31,180 nucleotides of DNA from a virus, in IMG/VR virus record IMGVR_UViG_3300032080_000019, positions 1 to 31,180 of that record. One strand, 5' to 3'. Below, one piece after another: positions 31,133-31,180 of the stretch (the stretch's first letter is position 1; each line of letters starts with the position of its first letter). The notes beneath the pieces were generated by a model. The model ran no database searches. It saw only the letters and a program-made list of their open reading frames with translations, and had not been told where the DNA came from. Position numbers and translations under genes: made by a program.

Positions 31133-31180
31133 AGCGAAATATTCCTGTATGGAACTTGTGCCTTAGCGTTGAAAAAGAGG

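Noticed and set aside
31133-31180. Late promoter upstream of the small terminase
   Set aside because: No convincing -35/-10 pair or repeat of the early promoter block in these 48 bases; the promoter is probably outside the window.
1-31180. tRNA genes, integrase, attachment sites, insertion sequences
   Set aside because: None seen on either strand by reading; absence is only for this window and by eye, so a tRNA scan would be needed to be certain.

Overview
The window is a contiguous part of a tailed bacteriophage genome (or an intact prophage; no host gene is visible). It is GC-rich and gene-dense, with no stretch over about 110 bases without a gene. The host should be a high-GC Gram-negative bacterium, because the lysis cassette ends in a nested Rz/Rz1-type spanin pair, which is only needed where there is an outer membrane. 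The HK97-type head genes, a 1447-residue tape measure, a single tail tube protein and the absence of sheath or baseplate genes point to a siphovirus. No integrase, repressor, tRNA, CRISPR array or insertion sequence was seen, so lifestyle is undecided.

Left arm (1-5370, + strand). This is the replication and accessory region: the C-terminal part of a family A DNA polymerase (cut by the window edge), a VRR-NUC nuclease, two small coiled-coil proteins, an SNF2-type helicase and a PP-loop (PAPS reductase/DndC-like) protein with cysteine clusters. A run of eight very small genes follows, including a T4 Imm-like superinfection immunity protein, a zinc-ribbon protein and short membrane proteins. 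Two near-identical extended -10 promoters (about 671-703 and 3303-3338) drive two transcription units. Most genes overlap by ATGA, TTGA or GTGA junctions, so translational coupling is likely.

Right arm (31132-5323, - strand). This is one long late module read towards the left arm. In transcription order it holds: small and large terminase, portal, S78 prohead protease, major capsid protein, four accessory virion proteins, two connector proteins (gp6-like and gp16-like), HK97 gp10-like protein, tail terminator-like protein, tail tube, a tail assembly chaperone pair joined by a -1 frameshift, the tape measure, a beta-helix tailspike, a carbohydrate-binding tail protein, a glycine-rich tail fibre, small genes, two unknown membrane proteins, a LydA-like holin, a GH19 endolysin and the spanins. 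The left and right arms converge and overlap by 48 bp at about 5323-5370.

Most interesting points. (1) Between the capsid and connector genes sits a 5.4-kb block of probable capsid-surface proteins. Three share an N-terminal anchor-like module; one of these carries a complete SGNH esterase, and a fourth is an AT-richer beta-helix protein. (2) The tail chaperone gene has a lambda-like slippery heptamer. Its ribosome-binding site is exactly complementary over 12 nt to the loop of a perfect 11-bp hairpin just upstream, a possible pseudoknot switch. (3) An intrinsic terminator lies directly behind the capsid gene. (4) No classical tail-tip genes follow the tape measure. (5) A DndC/PAPS-reductase-like protein sits in its own promoter-driven unit beside the replication genes.
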